DNA of 53,815 bases from Candidatus Epulonipiscium fishelsonii (GCA_001983455.1 LJDB01000016.1:1-53815), one strand, 5' to 3'; numbered from the stretch's first letter, positions 35,202-45,383 are shown. Notes: generated from the letters alone by a model not told the origin. Translations and numbers: made by a program.

Positions 35202-36144
35202 CCTAAAACTTTTAATAAAAAATTCAAATCATATTTTATTAGGTGCACATGTGCAACCAGATGGTGATGCAATTGGAGCTTTAGTAGCTGTAGCAGGGAT
35301 ATGCAAATTTTTTCATATCCCTTATACAGTTTTGATCGAAGAAATACCTAGTAGATACAACTATTTAGTTGAAAATTTAAATTATGCACAAAATTATGAT
35401 GGTGATTTTGACACTTTTATAAGTGTTGATTGTGGTGATAAGGAAAGATTAGCTAAGGATTATAGAGAGTTATTCGACAAAGCTACAGTTACTATAAGTA
35501 TTGACCATCACCATACTAACACTGATTTTGCTGAATATAATTATGTAGATAGAGAAGGCTCTTCAACTTGTGAAATAGTTTATAAAATAATTAAATCTCT
35601 AGAAGTTGATATTACTGAAGACATGGCAAAAGCTATATATTCAGGGATAGTGTATGATACAGGAGGATTTATGCATGCAAATACCGCTCCTTCCACATTA
35701 AATGCGGTTGCATATTTAATGGAACATTTTAAACTAAATTATCCTCAGATGTATTATACTGTTCTGCGAATGAAAACTCAGCAACAATTAAAAGTAGCAA
35801 ACATTGTAAACAAAAACATGTACTTTATTAAAGATGGATTAATTGGCTTATCTTATGTTTCTTTTGAAGAAATGAATGAAATTTCTGCTAAAAGAGAAGA
35901 TATGAGTTCGGCTATATATGAAATTAAAAACATAGAAAATGTAAAAATAGCAGGATTTATTTATCCACTTAAACAAAATCAATATAAGCTTTCTCTAAGA
36001 AGTGACAACCCATTCGATGTTTCACAAGTGTGTATGAAATTTGGTGGCGGTGGACATATTAGGGCTTCAGGAGCAACACTAGAAGGTGATTTACAATCTG
36101 TTTTAACCAAAGTACAATCTGAAATAGAGAAATTAATAGATTAA
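35194..36144 (+). CDS. nrnA: DHH-family oligoribonuclease / pAp phosphatase
   Basis: NrnA degrades nano-RNAs and dephosphorylates 3'-phosphoadenosine 5'-phosphate. The 316 residues hold the DHH metal motifs HVQPDGDAIGAL (about 21-32), SVDCGD, the defining IDHHHTN (about 103-109) and YDTGGF. The C-terminal DHHA1 domain has GGGGHIRASGA. In Firmicutes it stands between rbfA and truB, as here, with its start overlapping rbfA. Confidence 0.93.
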   Translation: MNNLKLLIKNSNHILLGAHVQPDGDAIGALVAVAGICKFFHIPYTVLIEEIPSRYNYLVENLNYAQNYDGDFDTFISVDCGDKERLAKDYRELFDKATVTISIDHHHTNTDFAEYNYVDREGSSTCEIVYKIIKSLEVDITEDMAKAIYSGIVYDTGGFMHANTAPSTLNAVAYLMEHFKLNYPQMYYTVLRMKTQQQLKVANIVNKNMYFIKDGLIGLSYVSFEEMNEISAKREDMSSAIYEIKNIENVKIAGFIYPLKQNQYKLSLRSDNPFDVSQVCMKFGGGGHIRASGATLEGDLQSVLTKVQSEIEKLID

Positions 36145-36155
36145 GAAGGTGAAAA

Positions 36156-37052
36156 ATGGATGGAATATTAAACATATTAAAACCTAAAGGTTTTACTTCA
36201 CATGACGTAGTGGCTAAATGTAGAGGCATTCTAAAGATAAAGAAGATTGGCCATACAGGAACGTTAGACCCTGATGCTTGGGGTGTGTTGCCAATTTGTA
36301 TAGGAAAAGCAACAAAGGTAGTATCTTATTTAACAGATGTGGATAAATGTTATCAAGCAGAAGTAATATTAGGTGTTAATACAACAACAGAAGATATAAC
36401 AGGAGAAATTGTTGAAACTTTTCCTGTTAATGTTACTAAGGAACAAATACAAAACGTCGTTGATAGTTTTATTGGAGAGTATACACAAGTGCCCCCAATG
36501 TATTCAGCTATAAAAATCAATGGCGTACGATTATATGAACTAGCGAGAAAAGGCATAACAATTGAGCGACCCGCAAGAACTGTTTATATATACAATTGTG
36601 AAATAATAGAATGGATTAGTGAAAATAGGTTTAAGATTAATGTCCACTGTTCTAAAGGGACTTATATTCGCACGCTATGTACTGATATAGGAAAAAAACT
36701 AGGTTGTGGAGCTCATATGGGTGATCTTGTTCGTACAAAAGTAGGAAGATTTATTTTAGCAGATAGCATTACTTTAGAAGAATTACAAGACCTAGTAATT
36801 AACTTGAATAAAAAAGGAGCTGAAATTAATCAACTTTATAAAATAGAAGAGTTATTTGAAGATTACCCTATTTTAACAGTAAAGCAAACTGCAAGCAAAC
36901 GTTTATATAATGGAAATTTTCTATCATTAGAAGATATAAATGAAGAATTACCACTAGATAAAAAATTACGAATTTATGATGCTAATGATAAATTCATTGG
37001 ACTGTATAATATACAAGATGATATAATAAAACCAGAAAAAATGTTTTTATAA
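36156..37052 (+). CDS. truB: tRNA pseudouridine-55 synthase
   Basis: TruB converts U55 to pseudouridine in the T-loop of all elongator tRNAs. The 298 residues show NILKPKGFTSHDVV, HTGTLDPDAWGVLP with the catalytic Asp39, KCYQAEVILG and the CSKGTYIRTLCTDIG segment. The C-terminal region of about 60 residues beyond the catalytic core is normal for bacterial forms. AGAAGGTG precedes the ATG, 11 bases after nrnA. Confidence 0.95.
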   Translation: MDGILNILKPKGFTSHDVVAKCRGILKIKKIGHTGTLDPDAWGVLPICIGKATKVVSYLTDVDKCYQAEVILGVNTTTEDITGEIVETFPVNVTKEQIQNVVDSFIGEYTQVPPMYSAIKINGVRLYELARKGITIERPARTVYIYNCEIIEWISENRFKINVHCSKGTYIRTLCTDIGKKLGCGAHMGDLVRTKVGRFILADSITLEELQDLVINLNKKGAEINQLYKIEELFEDYPILTVKQTASKRLYNGNFLSLEDINEELPLDKKLRIYDANDKFIGLYNIQDDIIKPEKMFL

Positions 37053-37078
37053 TTTAACTATAAAGGATGTATAATACG

Positions 37079-38476
37079 ATGAAGATACTAATGGTTGTAT
37101 ACGATAATGACGCATATATATCACATTTTCCTTTAGGAATAGCTTATTTAGCAGGTGCATGTTTAGAAAAAAAACATCATGTAGAAATTTATCACCAAGA
37201 TATCTATCATTATCCAGAAAGTCATTTGACTAATAAATTAAACAACGAAAAGTACGATATGGTTTTAGTAAGTGTAATAGGTGGATATTATCAATATAAA
37301 AAATTGAAACTTATTTCTAATGCAATAAATGAGTCAATAAATAGAAAGCATTTTACTTATTTAATTGGAGGTCATGGTCCTGCTTCAGCTCCCGAATACT
37401 ACTTAAAAATTACGGATGCAGATTTTGTTGGTATTGGAGAGGGAGAAAGGACTATTATAGAGTTACTAAATTGTATTAACATTAAAGGTAACTTTTCTGA
37501 GGTAGACGGGATAGCGTTTATTAATGATAAAGGTGAGTTTGTACAAACAAATGCTAGACAATTGGTTAAAGACTTAGATGAACTGCCTTATCCAGCATGG
37601 CATTTATTTAATATGGATTATTATGCTTTACAGAGATTTCCTAATATTAGCAAGTCTGATCGAAGTTTTGCTGTTTTGTCTGGAAGAGGATGCACTTTTG
37701 AATGTAATTTTTGTTTTAGATTGGATAAAGGCTTTAGACCAAGGAAAACAGAAAGTATTATAGAAGAAATTAAAATATTAAAAGAACGATACAAAATAAC
37801 ATATATTGCTTTTATGGATGAATTACTGATGAATTCTAAGGAAAGAGTAAAAGATTTTTGTGAAAAATTTATAGAGGCAGATTTAAATGTTAAGTGGGAC
37901 TGTAATGGTCGCTTAAACTACGCAGATATTGATACTTTAACCTTGATGAAAAAAGCAGGATGCGTATTTATTAACTATGGAATAGAATCTCTTGATAATG
38001 CTACTCTTAAAGTAATGAACAAAGCATTAACCAAAGATATAATTATAAAAGGTATAGAAAATACATTGTCCGTAGGAATTAGTCCAGGACTAAATATAAT
38101 ATATGGAAACATTAATGAACCCCTTAGTGCTATAGATGAGGCAGTAGAATTTTTATTGAAATATGATGACCATGCTCAGCTTAGAACTATTAGACCAGTA
38201 ACTCCATATCCAGGCAGTCCTCTGTTTGATTACGCAATAAAGCAGGGACTATTAAAAGATGTTAAAGATTTCTATGAAAACAAACATACTAACTCTGACT
38301 TATTAACTGTAAACTTCACACAAAATACAGATGAAGAAATATATGAAAAATTAAATTGGGCTAATAAAATATTAATAAATATATATATTGAAGTGCAGAA
38401 AGAACACATGATGAAAACATGTGATAAATTGTATTTAACAAAAGATGCTACATTTAGAGGATTTAGACATACTTGA
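37079..38476 (+). CDS. B12-binding-domain radical SAM protein
   Basis: This 465-residue enzyme has an N-terminal cobalamin-binding-type domain (about 1-150) with segments such as YLIGGHGPASAPEYYL and DFVGIGEGERTIIELL. A radical SAM core follows, with its iron-sulfur motif C205-xxx-C209-xx-C212 (RGCTFECNFC). Enzymes of this class methylate or rearrange unactivated carbon atoms; the substrate cannot be read. The family DxHxxG cobalamin motif is not obvious, so B12 may not bind. ATG 37079 is preferred because AAAGG precedes it; the in-frame ATG at 37067 overlaps that site. It interrupts the usual truB-ribF pair. Confidence 0.85.
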   Translation: MKILMVVYDNDAYISHFPLGIAYLAGACLEKKHHVEIYHQDIYHYPESHLTNKLNNEKYDMVLVSVIGGYYQYKKLKLISNAINESINRKHFTYLIGGHGPASAPEYYLKITDADFVGIGEGERTIIELLNCINIKGNFSEVDGIAFINDKGEFVQTNARQLVKDLDELPYPAWHLFNMDYYALQRFPNISKSDRSFAVLSGRGCTFECNFCFRLDKGFRPRKTESIIEEIKILKERYKITYIAFMDELLMNSKERVKDFCEKFIEADLNVKWDCNGRLNYADIDTLTLMKKAGCVFINYGIESLDNATLKVMNKALTKDIIIKGIENTLSVGISPGLNIIYGNINEPLSAIDEAVEFLLKYDDHAQLRTIRPVTPYPGSPLFDYAIKQGLLKDVKDFYENKHTNSDLLTVNFTQNTDEEIYEKLNWANKILINIYIEVQKEHMMKTCDKLYLTKDATFRGFRHT

Positions 38477-38517
38477 AATTGCTAATAATTTTAAATTAAA
38501 GAAAGGCCTGTCAAAAT

Positions 38518-39426
38518 ATGCAATTAAAAAAATCAAATATTGTTGTGTTAGGAAATTTTGATGGCTTACATAGAGGCCATCAGCAATTATTTGAATGTGC
38601 AAAAGTGGAAGCTAAAAAACAAACCCCCGAAGCAGAAGTAATAGGACTATCTTTTTTTCCACCACCTTCTTGGGTATTAGCACAAAATCCAAAGCAACTT
38701 TTAACATCAAGTGAAGAAAAGAGAGATAGACTAATACAAATAGGTATAAATAAATTTATAGAATATCCATTTAATAATATTGTTGCTAAAATGAGTCCTG
38801 AAGAATTTTTCCGAGGAGTCTTGCTAGAGCAATTGAATGCTAAAACTATTGTTATAGGAAATAATTATTATTTTGGAAAAAACAAAGTAGGCAATGCTTC
38901 ATATATGGAACAATTAGGAAAAAAATACAATGTAAACATTTGTATAGTTAAGGATATAAAGGATAATAATACTATTATTTCAAGTACACAAATCAGAGCT
39001 TTAATTGCACAAGGAAAGATGCTAGAGGCCCAAACATTATTGGGGTATCCGTACATGATTACAGGTGAAATTGTACATGGTAGGGCATTAGGAAAAACAA
39101 TAGGTTTTCCTACAGCTAATATTTCTGCAAATCTATATAAAGTATATCCACCAAATGGAGTTTATGCAACAAAATTTAAAGTCAAAAATAAACTATACAC
39201 TAGTATTACTAACGTTGGCAATAACCCTACGGTAAAAGGTGTAGAGAAGACTGTTGAAACAAACATATTTAACTTTAATGAAAATATATATGGAGAAATA
39301 GCTACAGTGTATTTCTTTGACTATTTGCGACCTGAAAAACGATTTGATGGACTTGATGAATTAATAAAACAAATTTCAATTGACAAAGAAAAAGTAAAAA
39401 TTTTATCATATAGCAGTCCATTATAG
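38518..39426 (+). CDS. ribF: Bifunctional riboflavin kinase / FAD synthetase
   Basis: RibF converts riboflavin to FMN and then to FAD. The 302 residues have the N-terminal adenylyltransferase domain with GNFDGLHRGHQQL (about 12-24) and STQIRALIAQGKM. The C-terminal kinase domain has GRALGKTIGFPTANI (about 190-204) and NVGNNPTV. AAAGG precedes the ATG. In most Firmicutes ribF directly follows truB; here a radical SAM gene lies between them. Confidence 0.95.
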   Translation: MQLKKSNIVVLGNFDGLHRGHQQLFECAKVEAKKQTPEAEVIGLSFFPPPSWVLAQNPKQLLTSSEEKRDRLIQIGINKFIEYPFNNIVAKMSPEEFFRGVLLEQLNAKTIVIGNNYYFGKNKVGNASYMEQLGKKYNVNICIVKDIKDNNTIISSTQIRALIAQGKMLEAQTLLGYPYMITGEIVHGRALGKTIGFPTANISANLYKVYPPNGVYATKFKVKNKLYTSITNVGNNPTVKGVEKTVETNIFNFNENIYGEIATVYFFDYLRPEKRFDGLDELIKQISIDKEKVKILSYSSPL

Positions 39427-39577
39427 ATAACTTTGCTAATGTAATTGAAAAATAATACTGAAAAGTGTTTTAAAATCTTTCGAATAGGAAATAATCTAAA
39501 AAAGTATTCCATAATGCCTATGCAGACAATTAATAGCAACTAATGTATTATTTTTGATAAGCTAATTAGATAAATTG

Positions 39578-39606
39578 TTTACAAGCTAAAAAGCTTATGT
39601 TATACT
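39578..39606 (+). promoter_or_regulatory. Promoter of rpsO
   Basis: TTTACA (39578-39583) and TATACT (39601-39606) are 17 bases apart. A leader of about 85 bases follows before rpsO. Confidence 0.65.
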
Positions 39607-39622
39607 ATCAAAGTATTATATA

Positions 39623-39667
39623 CCATTACTCAGATATAGGGAGCTCCGACCATAGCTTAGTAATTGG
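39623..39667 (+). promoter_or_regulatory. Likely S15-binding leader of rpsO
   Basis: CCATTACT (39623-39630) pairs with AGTAATTGG (39659-39667) with one bulged base. The enclosed part contains GGAGCTCC (39640-39647). The ribosome binding site lies 14 bases downstream. Autoregulatory S15 leaders sit at this place in many Firmicutes; identity is inferred from position and structure. Confidence 0.5.
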
Positions 39668-39696
39668 ATTAAATCAAAATCTTGGAGGAATTAGTA

Positions 39697-39960
39697 ATGA
39701 CTAAAGAAAGAAAATCAGAATTGATGGAAAAACACGGAAGAACCACTAACGATACAGGTTCTCCAGAAGTACAAATTGCACTTCTTACAGAAAGAATTAA
39801 TCACTTAACTGACCATTTACGTACTCATAAAAAAGATTTTCACTCTCGTAGAGGATTATTTCTTATGATTGGTAAAAGAAGAGGTCTGTTAGATTATTTA
39901 ATTAAGACCGATATTGGAAGATACCGTTCAATTATTAAAGAATTAGGAATTAGAAAATAA
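39697..39960 (+). CDS. rpsO: 30S ribosomal protein S15
   Basis: S15 binds the central domain of 16S rRNA early in assembly. The 87 residues are typical, with the signatures [21 protein letters not shown] and [23 protein letters not shown] 39697 follows GGAGG by eight bases; the upstream in-frame TTG at 39682 overlaps that site. Its own promoter, leader and terminator make it a separate unit before pnp. Confidence 0.97.
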   Translation: MTKERKSELMEKHGRTTNDTGSPEVQIALLTERINHLTDHLRTHKKDFHSRRGLFLMIGKRRGLLDYLIKTDIGRYRSIIKELGIRK

Positions 39961-40011
39961 TCACCAAGAAATTTTGAACCGTTGTTGATTGTTATGAATA
40001 ATATAAATATT

Positions 40012-40040
40012 AAAGGGTGGAGAAAACTTCACTCTTTTTT
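40012..40040 (+). terminator. Terminator between rpsO and pnp
   Basis: AAAGGGTG (40012-40019) pairs with CACTCTTT (40030-40037), including one G-U, and a T-run reaches 40040. Confidence 0.75.
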
Positions 40041-40099
40041 CATGATAATCAATAAAAACTAATTCATTATATAAATGATAAATGAAAAGGATGAAGTGT

Positions 40100-42241
40100 A
40101 TGGTAAAAACATATTCCACTATGCTAGCAGGCAGGGAATTAAAAGTAGAAATAGGAAAAATGGCAGAATTGGCAAATGGTGCTGCTTTAGTAAGTTATGG
40201 AGAAACAACAATTTTAGCAACAGCAGTTGCAAGTGATAAACCAAAGGAAGGAGTAGACTTTTTTCCACTAAGTGTAAATTATGAAGAAAAATTTTATGCA
40301 ATAGGAAAAATTCCAGGTGGATTTATCAAAAGAGAAGGTCGTCCCTCAGAACGTGCAATTTTAACTTCACGGGTTATAGATAGACCAATCAGACCCTTAT
40401 TCCCAAAAGATTATAGAAATGATGTAGTCATTACTACTACTGTAATGGCTGTGGAACAAGATTGTTCTCCAGAAGTAACAGCTATGATAGCAGCTTCTTT
40501 AGTTGTAGATATTTCTGAAATACCTTTTAAAGGACCTGTAGGTTCTGTTCAAGTGGGCTATGTTGATGGTGAGATTGTTATAAACCCTACAAGTGCTCAA
40601 AGAGAAAAAAGTAGTTTAGCACTTACCGTTTCTTCTTCAAAACACAAAGTTATGATGATTGAAGCAGGTGCTGACGAAATTTCAGAAGAAATAATGTATA
40701 ATGCCATAATTGAAGGCCATAAAGTAAATCAAGAAATTGTATCTTTTATTGAAAGCATTCAAGCAGATTGTGGAAAAGAAAAAGATTTTAATTATGAAAA
40801 AGCTATAATTCCAGAAGAAGTATATAGAGCAATTGTTGATGTGATTGGTGAAAAAAGAATGGAAGTTGCAGTTTTTACAGATCATAAACAAACTAGAGAA
40901 GTTCAATTAAGAGCTCTTATGAATGAAGTAACAGAAAAATTAATTGAAGATGGCCATGAGGATTATTTAATTTATTTAGAAGAAAGCTTTTATGCATTTG
41001 AGAAAAAGACTGTAAGAAGAATGATTTTAAAAGATCATCAAAGACCAGACGGACGTAAACTAGACCAAATACGACCATTGAGAGCCGAAATAGATTTAAT
41101 TCCTCGTGTACATGGTTCTGGAATGTTCACTAGAGGACAAACTCAAGTTTTGACAGTTACAACTTTAGGTCCTCTTTCAGAAATTCAGATGCTAGATGGA
41201 TTAGATGAATTGGAAAGTACTAAAAGATATATGCATCACTATAATTTTCCTCCATTTTCCGTTGGAGAAGCACGTGCACCAAGAAGTCCAGGAAGACGTG
41301 AAATTGGACATGGAGCATTAGCTGAAAGAGCACTAATTCCAGTTTTGCCAAGCGAAGAAGAATTTCCATATGCTATAAGGATTGTTTCGGAAGTATTAAG
41401 TTCAAACGGGTCAACCTCTCAAGCTAGTATATGCGGTTCAACACTTTCCTTAATGGCAGCAGGAGTCCCTATAAAATCTCCAGTAGCAGGTATTTCTGTT
41501 GGTATTGTAACAGGTGAAACTGATGATGAGTTTGTATTATTAACTGATATACAAGGACTTGAAGACTTTTTTGGAGATATGGACTTTAAAGTTGGTGGAA
41601 CTCTTAACGGAATTACAGCTATTCAAATGGATATGAAAATTGAAGGATTGACAGAAGAAATAATAAAAGGTGCTTTAGAACAAACTAAAATTGCACGAAA
41701 TTATATTTTGAATGAAGTTATGAGTAAAGCTATAAGTGAACCAAGAACAGAATTATCTCAATATGCTCCTTTTATCACTCAAATTAATATTAATCCTGAG
41801 AAAATAAGTGAAGTAATTGGACAAAAAGGTAAAGTAATTAATAGAATCATTGAAGAAACAGGAGTAAAAATTGACATTGAAGATGATGGACGGGTGTTTA
41901 TTTGTGCAATTAACAAAGCTAAGGCAGATAGAACCATTGAAATAATCGAAGGAATTGTTCAAGATTTGGCTCCAGGACAAATATTTAACGGAAAAGTTGT
42001 AAGAATTATGAATTTTGGAGCATTTGTTGAACTTGTACCAGGCAAAGAAGGTTTAGTTCATATTTCACAACTTGCTCATGAACGTGTTGAAAAGGTTGAA
42101 GATGCCGTTCAAATTGGAGATGAAATAAAAGTAAAAGTAATGGAGATTGATAAACAAGGTAGAGTTAATTTATCTCATAAAGCACTTTTGCCAAGACCTC
42201 CAAGACCAGAAAAACAACAAACAGAAGAACAATCAAAATAA
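40100..42241 (+). CDS. pnp: Polyribonucleotide nucleotidyltransferase
   Basis: PNPase degrades RNA from the 3' end by phosphorolysis and is part of the RNA degradosome. The 713 residues contain two RNase PH-like domains (the second with FPPFSVGEARAPRSPGRREIGHG), then a KH domain (INPEKISEVIGQKGKVINRI) and a C-terminal S1 domain (GKVVRIMNFGAFVELVPGKEGLVHIS). ATG 40100 is chosen since AAAAGGA lies nine bases upstream. Two earlier in-frame ATGs, at 40082 and 40091, overlap or precede the binding site. Confidence 0.95.
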   Translation: MVKTYSTMLAGRELKVEIGKMAELANGAALVSYGETTILATAVASDKPKEGVDFFPLSVNYEEKFYAIGKIPGGFIKREGRPSERAILTSRVIDRPIRPLFPKDYRNDVVITTTVMAVEQDCSPEVTAMIAASLVVDISEIPFKGPVGSVQVGYVDGEIVINPTSAQREKSSLALTVSSSKHKVMMIEAGADEISEEIMYNAIIEGHKVNQEIVSFIESIQADCGKEKDFNYEKAIIPEEVYRAIVDVIGEKRMEVAVFTDHKQTREVQLRALMNEVTEKLIEDGHEDYLIYLEESFYAFEKKTVRRMILKDHQRPDGRKLDQIRPLRAEIDLIPRVHGSGMFTRGQTQVLTVTTLGPLSEIQMLDGLDELESTKRYMHHYNFPPFSVGEARAPRSPGRREIGHGALAERALIPVLPSEEEFPYAIRIVSEVLSSNGSTSQASICGSTLSLMAAGVPIKSPVAGISVGIVTGETDDEFVLLTDIQGLEDFFGDMDFKVGGTLNGITAIQMDMKIEGLTEEIIKGALEQTKIARNYILNEVMSKAISEPRTELSQYAPFITQININPEKISEVIGQKGKVINRIIEETGVKIDIEDDGRVFICAINKAKADRTIEIIEGIVQDLAPGQIFNGKVVRIMNFGAFVELVPGKEGLVHISQLAHERVEKVEDAVQIGDEIKVKVMEIDKQGRVNLSHKALLPRPPRPEKQQTEEQSK

Positions 42242-42256
42242 GAAGAATAATGCATT

Positions 42257-42280
42257 GAGAACTATTGGATTAGTTCTCTT
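42257..42280 (+). terminator. Hairpin terminator after pnp
   Basis: GAGAACTA (42257-42264) is the perfect complement of TAGTTCTC (42271-42278) around a six-base loop. Only a short T/C-rich tail follows, so termination may be partial. Confidence 0.6.
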
Positions 42281-42452
42281 TCCTAGTATGAATTTTGTTT
42301 ACAATACATAAATATAGTTATATCCCGTTATGAAATTTTACTCCACAGCAAGCAATACAATGTATATTATAACAAATTGTAATATTGATGAACATATGTT
42401 GAATATAAATTAATGAAGCTTTTATAAATTTGTTGTGGAGGATACGACTAAT

Positions 42453-45383
42453 ATGAATATTAATATGAATGCAGATACATATAAACAAATACTTGATGAA
42501 ATAAATAATATAATTTACATATCAGATGTTGATACATGTGAAATATATTTCTTAAATAAATATGCCATGGAAGAATTTGGCTTAAAATCTGAAGAGGAGT
42601 GGATCAATCAAAACTGTTACAACTTACTACAAGGCCGTGAGATGCCTTGTGATTTTTGCTATAATAAGAACTTTTCACATGATACCCCTTCTGACAGAAC
42701 TTTTTATAATCCAAGAACTAACGAATACTACAATTTAACAACTAAATTAATTACCATTGACGGCAAACATTACAAACTTGAAGTAGCTTGTAATGCAACT
42801 AAAAAAGTAAACATGCAAAAAAGATTTTATAATCAAATAGAAATTACACAGTTAATAGACCAATGCATAGAGGCTCTTTATCATGGGGAAGATTTTAATT
42901 TATCAATAATAAACTTGCTGAAAATTATAAGTTCTTATTATGGAACAACAAGAATTTATTTAATGGAAGTTTCAGAAGATAGAAAATTTATAAGTGCTAC
43001 ACATGAATGCGTAACTCAGGGCCTTGATCCTAAAAAAGATTTGATTCAAAATTTACCTATAGAAATATTGAACACTGGGTTTTATAAATTTGAAGATCAT
43101 GGAGAATTTACTGTAGCTGGTATTTCAGAAGAGATAGATACGACTTCCTATGTATATCGTCTATTAAAAAACCTAGAGTGTAAGTCATTTATAGGTATCC
43201 CTTTACAAAATGATCCAGCAACAGAATATCTAGTGATGGATAATATATATATGGATAAAAACGATAAATTACTTCTTAAAGCTGTTTGTAAAACAATATC
43301 TGAGTTTATTTTAAAGTATAAAAGGATAGAAAATTTATCAAAACAAATAAAAATTTCACAGATAGTCAATCAATGTATAGAATTACTTCATTGTAGTGAT
43401 GATTTTAATAAATCAATAGAAAGTCTACTCGAAATTATAGGAAACTATTACGGAGGAAATAGAACTTATATAATTAAAATTTCAGAAGATAGGCAATTTA
43501 TAAGTACTACTCATGAATGGGTTAAAGAAGGTTTTGAGTCTACAAAACATATGACCCAAAATTTGCCTACAGAAATAGTTGCACACTGGTTAAAGAAATT
43601 TCAAGAGGAAGGCGAAGTTATTTTAAGATCTGTGGATGATGAAATAAATGTAAATTCTAAGTTATATGAATTATTGAAGAAATTGAATTGTAATTCTCTT
43701 ATGCTTGTACCTATAAGAGATAAAAATGGTATTATAACAGGGTATATAGGAGTTAATTATTCAGAGTTGCTAGATACGGATACTACTGTTCTTAAAGCTG
43801 TTTGTAAAACAATATCTGAGTTTATGTTAAAGCATACAAGGATAGAAGATTTATCTAAACAAATAAAAATTTCGCAGGTAGTTAATCAATGTATAGAATT
43901 ACTTCATTACAGTGATGATTTTAATAAGTCCATAGGAAGTTTACTTGAAATTATAGGAAATCATTACGGAGGAAATAGAAGTTATATAATGAAAATTTCA
44001 GAAGACAGACAATTTATAAGTAGTACTCATGAATGGGTTAAAAAAGGATTTGAGTCTAAAAACCATATGACCCAAAATTTGCCTATAGAAATAATAGAAC
44101 ATTGGTTAAATAAATTTGAAGAAGCAGGCGAAGTTATTTTAAGATCTGTAGATGATGAAATAACTGTACATTGTAAGTTATATGAATTATTGAAGAAATT
44201 AAATTATAATTCTCTTATGCTTGTGCCTCTAAGAGATAAAAACGGTATTATAACAGGGTATATAGGAGTTAATTATTCAGAGTTATTAGATACAGATACT
44301 ACGGTTCTTAAAGCTGTTTGTAAAACAATATCTGAGTTTATGTTAAAGCAAACAAGGATAGAAGATTTATCTAAACAAATAAAAATTTCGCAGGTAATTA
44401 ATCAGTGTATAGAATTACTTCATTACAGTGATGATTTTAATGAATCAGCAGAAAGTTTACTTGAAATTATAGGAAATCATTACGGAGGAAATAGAAGTTA
44501 TATAATTGAAATTTCAGAAGATAGGCAATTTATAAGTAGTACTCATGAATGGTTCAAAGAAGGTTTTGATGCTAAAAAATATATGATACAAAATTTGCCT
44601 ATAGAACTGGTGGAAGGCTGGTTAAATAAATTTGAAGAAGAAGGCGAAGTTATTTTAAAATCTGTAGATGATGAAGTAAATACAAATTCTAAGTTATATA
44701 AAGTATTGAAGAAATTAGATTATAATTCTTTTATGCTTGTACCTCTAAGAGATAAAAACGATATTATAATAGGGTATATAGGAATTAATTATTCAGAGTT
44801 GTTAGACACAGATACTACGGTTCTTAAAGCTGTTTGCAAAACAATATCTGCATTTATTAGAAAACATGATATGATAGATAAATTAGAAAAGATGTCTTAT
44901 TTTGATGAGTTGACTAAAGTTAAAAATAGAAATGCCTATTTGGAAAAATATTTATGTTTAAAAGAAAATGCAGATGAGAAAATAGGGATAGGCTTTGTGG
45001 ATATAAATGGATTAAAAACACTTAATGATACAAAAGGTCATATTTGTGGAGACAAAATGATTATTGATGTAGCAACTATTTTGTACAATACTTTTGGTGA
45101 AAATGTGTATAGAGTAGGTGGAGATGAATTTATTATATTACAAGAAAATATATCAGAAGAAAAATTTACAAAAAATATTGAGAAAGTTAAGCATCTAATT
45201 AACGCAAACCCTAAGCTAAGTGCATCTATAGGATATACATGGACAAATGTTTGTGATAATATTGATGATAAATTACACCAAGCTGATAAATTAATGTATT
45301 CTGAAAAACAAAATTATTATCAAAAAAAATATTCAAAAAAAAAAAATAGCTATATAATTATGCTCGTTTACTCATATAAATAA
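42453..45383 (+). CDS. Diguanylate cyclase with PAS-like and four tandem GAF-like domains
   Basis: This 976-residue cytoplasmic protein should make cyclic di-GMP in response to signals. A PAS-like domain (about 8-105) contains a CxxC pair in MPCDFCYN. Four GAF-like sensor domains follow at 125-294, 295-466, 467-638 and 639-810. A GGDEF domain (about 815-960) carries an intact G889-GDEF893. No RxxD inhibitory site precedes GGDEF. Copies 2-4 are each exactly 516 bases and nearly identical; copy 1 is diverged. ATG 42453 follows GGAGG by 11 bases. The C-terminal tail runs through a 12-A tract into the terminator and may be altered by slippage. Confidence 0.88.
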   Translation: MNINMNADTYKQILDEINNIIYISDVDTCEIYFLNKYAMEEFGLKSEEEWINQNCYNLLQGREMPCDFCYNKNFSHDTPSDRTFYNPRTNEYYNLTTKLITIDGKHYKLEVACNATKKVNMQKRFYNQIEITQLIDQCIEALYHGEDFNLSIINLLKIISSYYGTTRIYLMEVSEDRKFISATHECVTQGLDPKKDLIQNLPIEILNTGFYKFEDHGEFTVAGISEEIDTTSYVYRLLKNLECKSFIGIPLQNDPATEYLVMDNIYMDKNDKLLLKAVCKTISEFILKYKRIENLSKQIKISQIVNQCIELLHCSDDFNKSIESLLEIIGNYYGGNRTYIIKISEDRQFISTTHEWVKEGFESTKHMTQNLPTEIVAHWLKKFQEEGEVILRSVDDEINVNSKLYELLKKLNCNSLMLVPIRDKNGIITGYIGVNYSELLDTDTTVLKAVCKTISEFMLKHTRIEDLSKQIKISQVVNQCIELLHYSDDFNKSIGSLLEIIGNHYGGNRSYIMKISEDRQFISSTHEWVKKGFESKNHMTQNLPIEIIEHWLNKFEEAGEVILRSVDDEITVHCKLYELLKKLNYNSLMLVPLRDKNGIITGYIGVNYSELLDTDTTVLKAVCKTISEFMLKQTRIEDLSKQIKISQVINQCIELLHYSDDFNESAESLLEIIGNHYGGNRSYIIEISEDRQFISSTHEWFKEGFDAKKYMIQNLPIELVEGWLNKFEEEGEVILKSVDDEVNTNSKLYKVLKKLDYNSFMLVPLRDKNDIIIGYIGINYSELLDTDTTVLKAVCKTISAFIRKHDMIDKLEKMSYFDELTKVKNRNAYLEKYLCLKENADEKIGIGFVDINGLKTLNDTKGHICGDKMIIDVATILYNTFGENVYRVGGDEFIILQENISEEKFTKNIEKVKHLINANPKLSASIGYTWTNVCDNIDDKLHQADKLMYSEKQNYYQKKYSKKKNSYIIMLVYSYK
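42825..44882 (+). repeat. Four tandem domain repeats in the diguanylate cyclase gene
   Basis: Unit 1 is 42825-43334 (510 bases, diverged). Units 2, 3 and 4 are 43335-43850, 43851-44366 and 44367-44882, exactly 516 bases each. Long stretches of the last three are identical in DNA, including the segment encoding SELLDTDTTVLKAVCKTIS, so duplication is recent or the copies are kept alike by gene conversion. Confidence 0.92.
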
